NCBI RefSeq assembly: GCF_014023275.1
Contig: NZ_CP054698.1
Location: forward strand, 5,355,001-5,419,000
DNA length: 64,000 nucleotides
Origin: Nostoc edaphicum CCNP1411
GTDB taxonomy: Bacteria; Cyanobacteriota; Cyanobacteriia; Cyanobacteriales; Nostocaceae
Direction: 5' to 3'
Shown: positions 63,839 to 64,000 of the stretch, one piece after another
How the letters are laid out: each line of letters begins with the position of its first letter
How positions within the stretch are numbered: the stretch's first letter is position 1
Notes under the pieces: generated by a model
The model's database searches: none
Seen by the model: the letters and a program-made list of their open reading frames with translations, nothing else
Told to the model about the DNA's origin: nothing
Made by a program: the position numbers and the translations under genes

Positions 63839-64000
63839 AATGAGCATCGCTTCTCTGTTAACTTAATTATCAATGCAATTCAATACACACCACAAACAGG
63901 AAAGGTGACTGATTGCTTATACCGTAGTGACCATTATGCTGTGATTCAGATTCAAAATACTGGTACTGGTATTCCGCAACAGAATCTAACTCGGATTATC
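63839..64000 (+). pseudogene. Fragment of a histidine kinase ATPase domain
   Basis: The frame NEHRFSVNLIINAIQYTPQTGK... VIQIQNTGTGIPQQNLTRII contains the N-box (N-x-I-x-NAIQYTP) and G1 box (NTGTGIP) of sensor kinases. Upstream, a different frame ending FKAALGEQ stops at 63838-63840, consistent with a one-base shift or with truncation of the 5' part. It may continue beyond the window. No start codon or H-box is present, so it is a remnant here. Confidence 0.6.

Overview
The window reads as chromosomal DNA of a filamentous, Nostoc-like cyanobacterium. The evidence is the dense scatter of the octamer GCGATCGC (HIP1), many short tandem heptamer arrays (TAATGAC, CAATGCC, ATTGGGA types) typical of Nostoc and Anabaena, a PII protein with the T-loop residues S49 and Y51, and two giant Ser/Thr-kinase/histidine-kinase hybrids of a type abundant in heterocyst-forming genera. 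Everything here comes from reading the sequence; no database search was run.

Layout. 1-7.0 kb: the 5' part of argF, a tRNA-Thr, then a wrecked locus. A DUF4007 gene is split by one insertion sequence and cut off by a second, which abuts a cysteine desulfurase lacking its N-terminus; this looks like the remains of a Dnd-type DNA phosphorothioation island. pyrE, a small secreted protein and a tRNA with anticodon CAT follow. 7-21.9 kb: mostly housekeeping genes (CNNM/CorC-like membrane protein, queC, a Gfo/Idh/MocA oxidoreductase, dedA, a hexose-phosphate mutase, rdgB, glnB, thiD). Inserted among them are an actin-like ParM with a ribbon-helix-helix partner and a SinI-like (GGWCC) restriction-modification pair. 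21.9-26 kb: a long repeat-bearing gap, then a secreted beta-helix/RTX protein with a perfect-length internal duplication. 26-46 kb: two paralogous giant sensor kinases (minus and plus strand) flanking a STAND ATPase, a secreted protein, a peptidoglycan-binding-domain protein, the cobalamin adenosyltransferase, a pRiA4b ORF-3 family protein and a nucleotidyltransferase-like protein. 46-57 kb: an NTF2-like protein, a 2Fe-2S thioredoxin-like protein, an AhpD-like protein with an alpha/beta hydrolase and a redoxin/prolyl-hydroxylase fusion, a hydantoinase/oxoprolinase pair, a stand-alone cyclic-nucleotide-binding protein, a CadD-like transporter and a pentapeptide-repeat protein. 57-64 kb: a SulP transporter, toxin-antitoxin remnants (orphan HicB-like, a VapBC-like pair), a decayed PspA-like/glycine-rich/WD40 module, an Old-Yellow-Enzyme-family oxidoreductase and a fragment of another histidine kinase.

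The most distinctive theme is repeat DNA shaping genes. Non-autonomous inverted-repeat elements of several families are scattered between genes; one shares its ends with the full insertion sequence at 1800-2941. Heptamer arrays have become coding sequence: an extra C-terminal tail on ThiD, linkers inside both giant kinases, and the start codon of rdgB. Other points worth following are the chromosomal ParM/RHH pair, the 55-bp sequence shared upstream of the CadD-like and pentapeptide genes, the peroxiredoxin-like domain without its catalytic cysteine fused to a 2-oxoglutarate oxygenase, and the decayed Dnd-like locus. I did not find a clearly new complete system; the candidates above are the closest.
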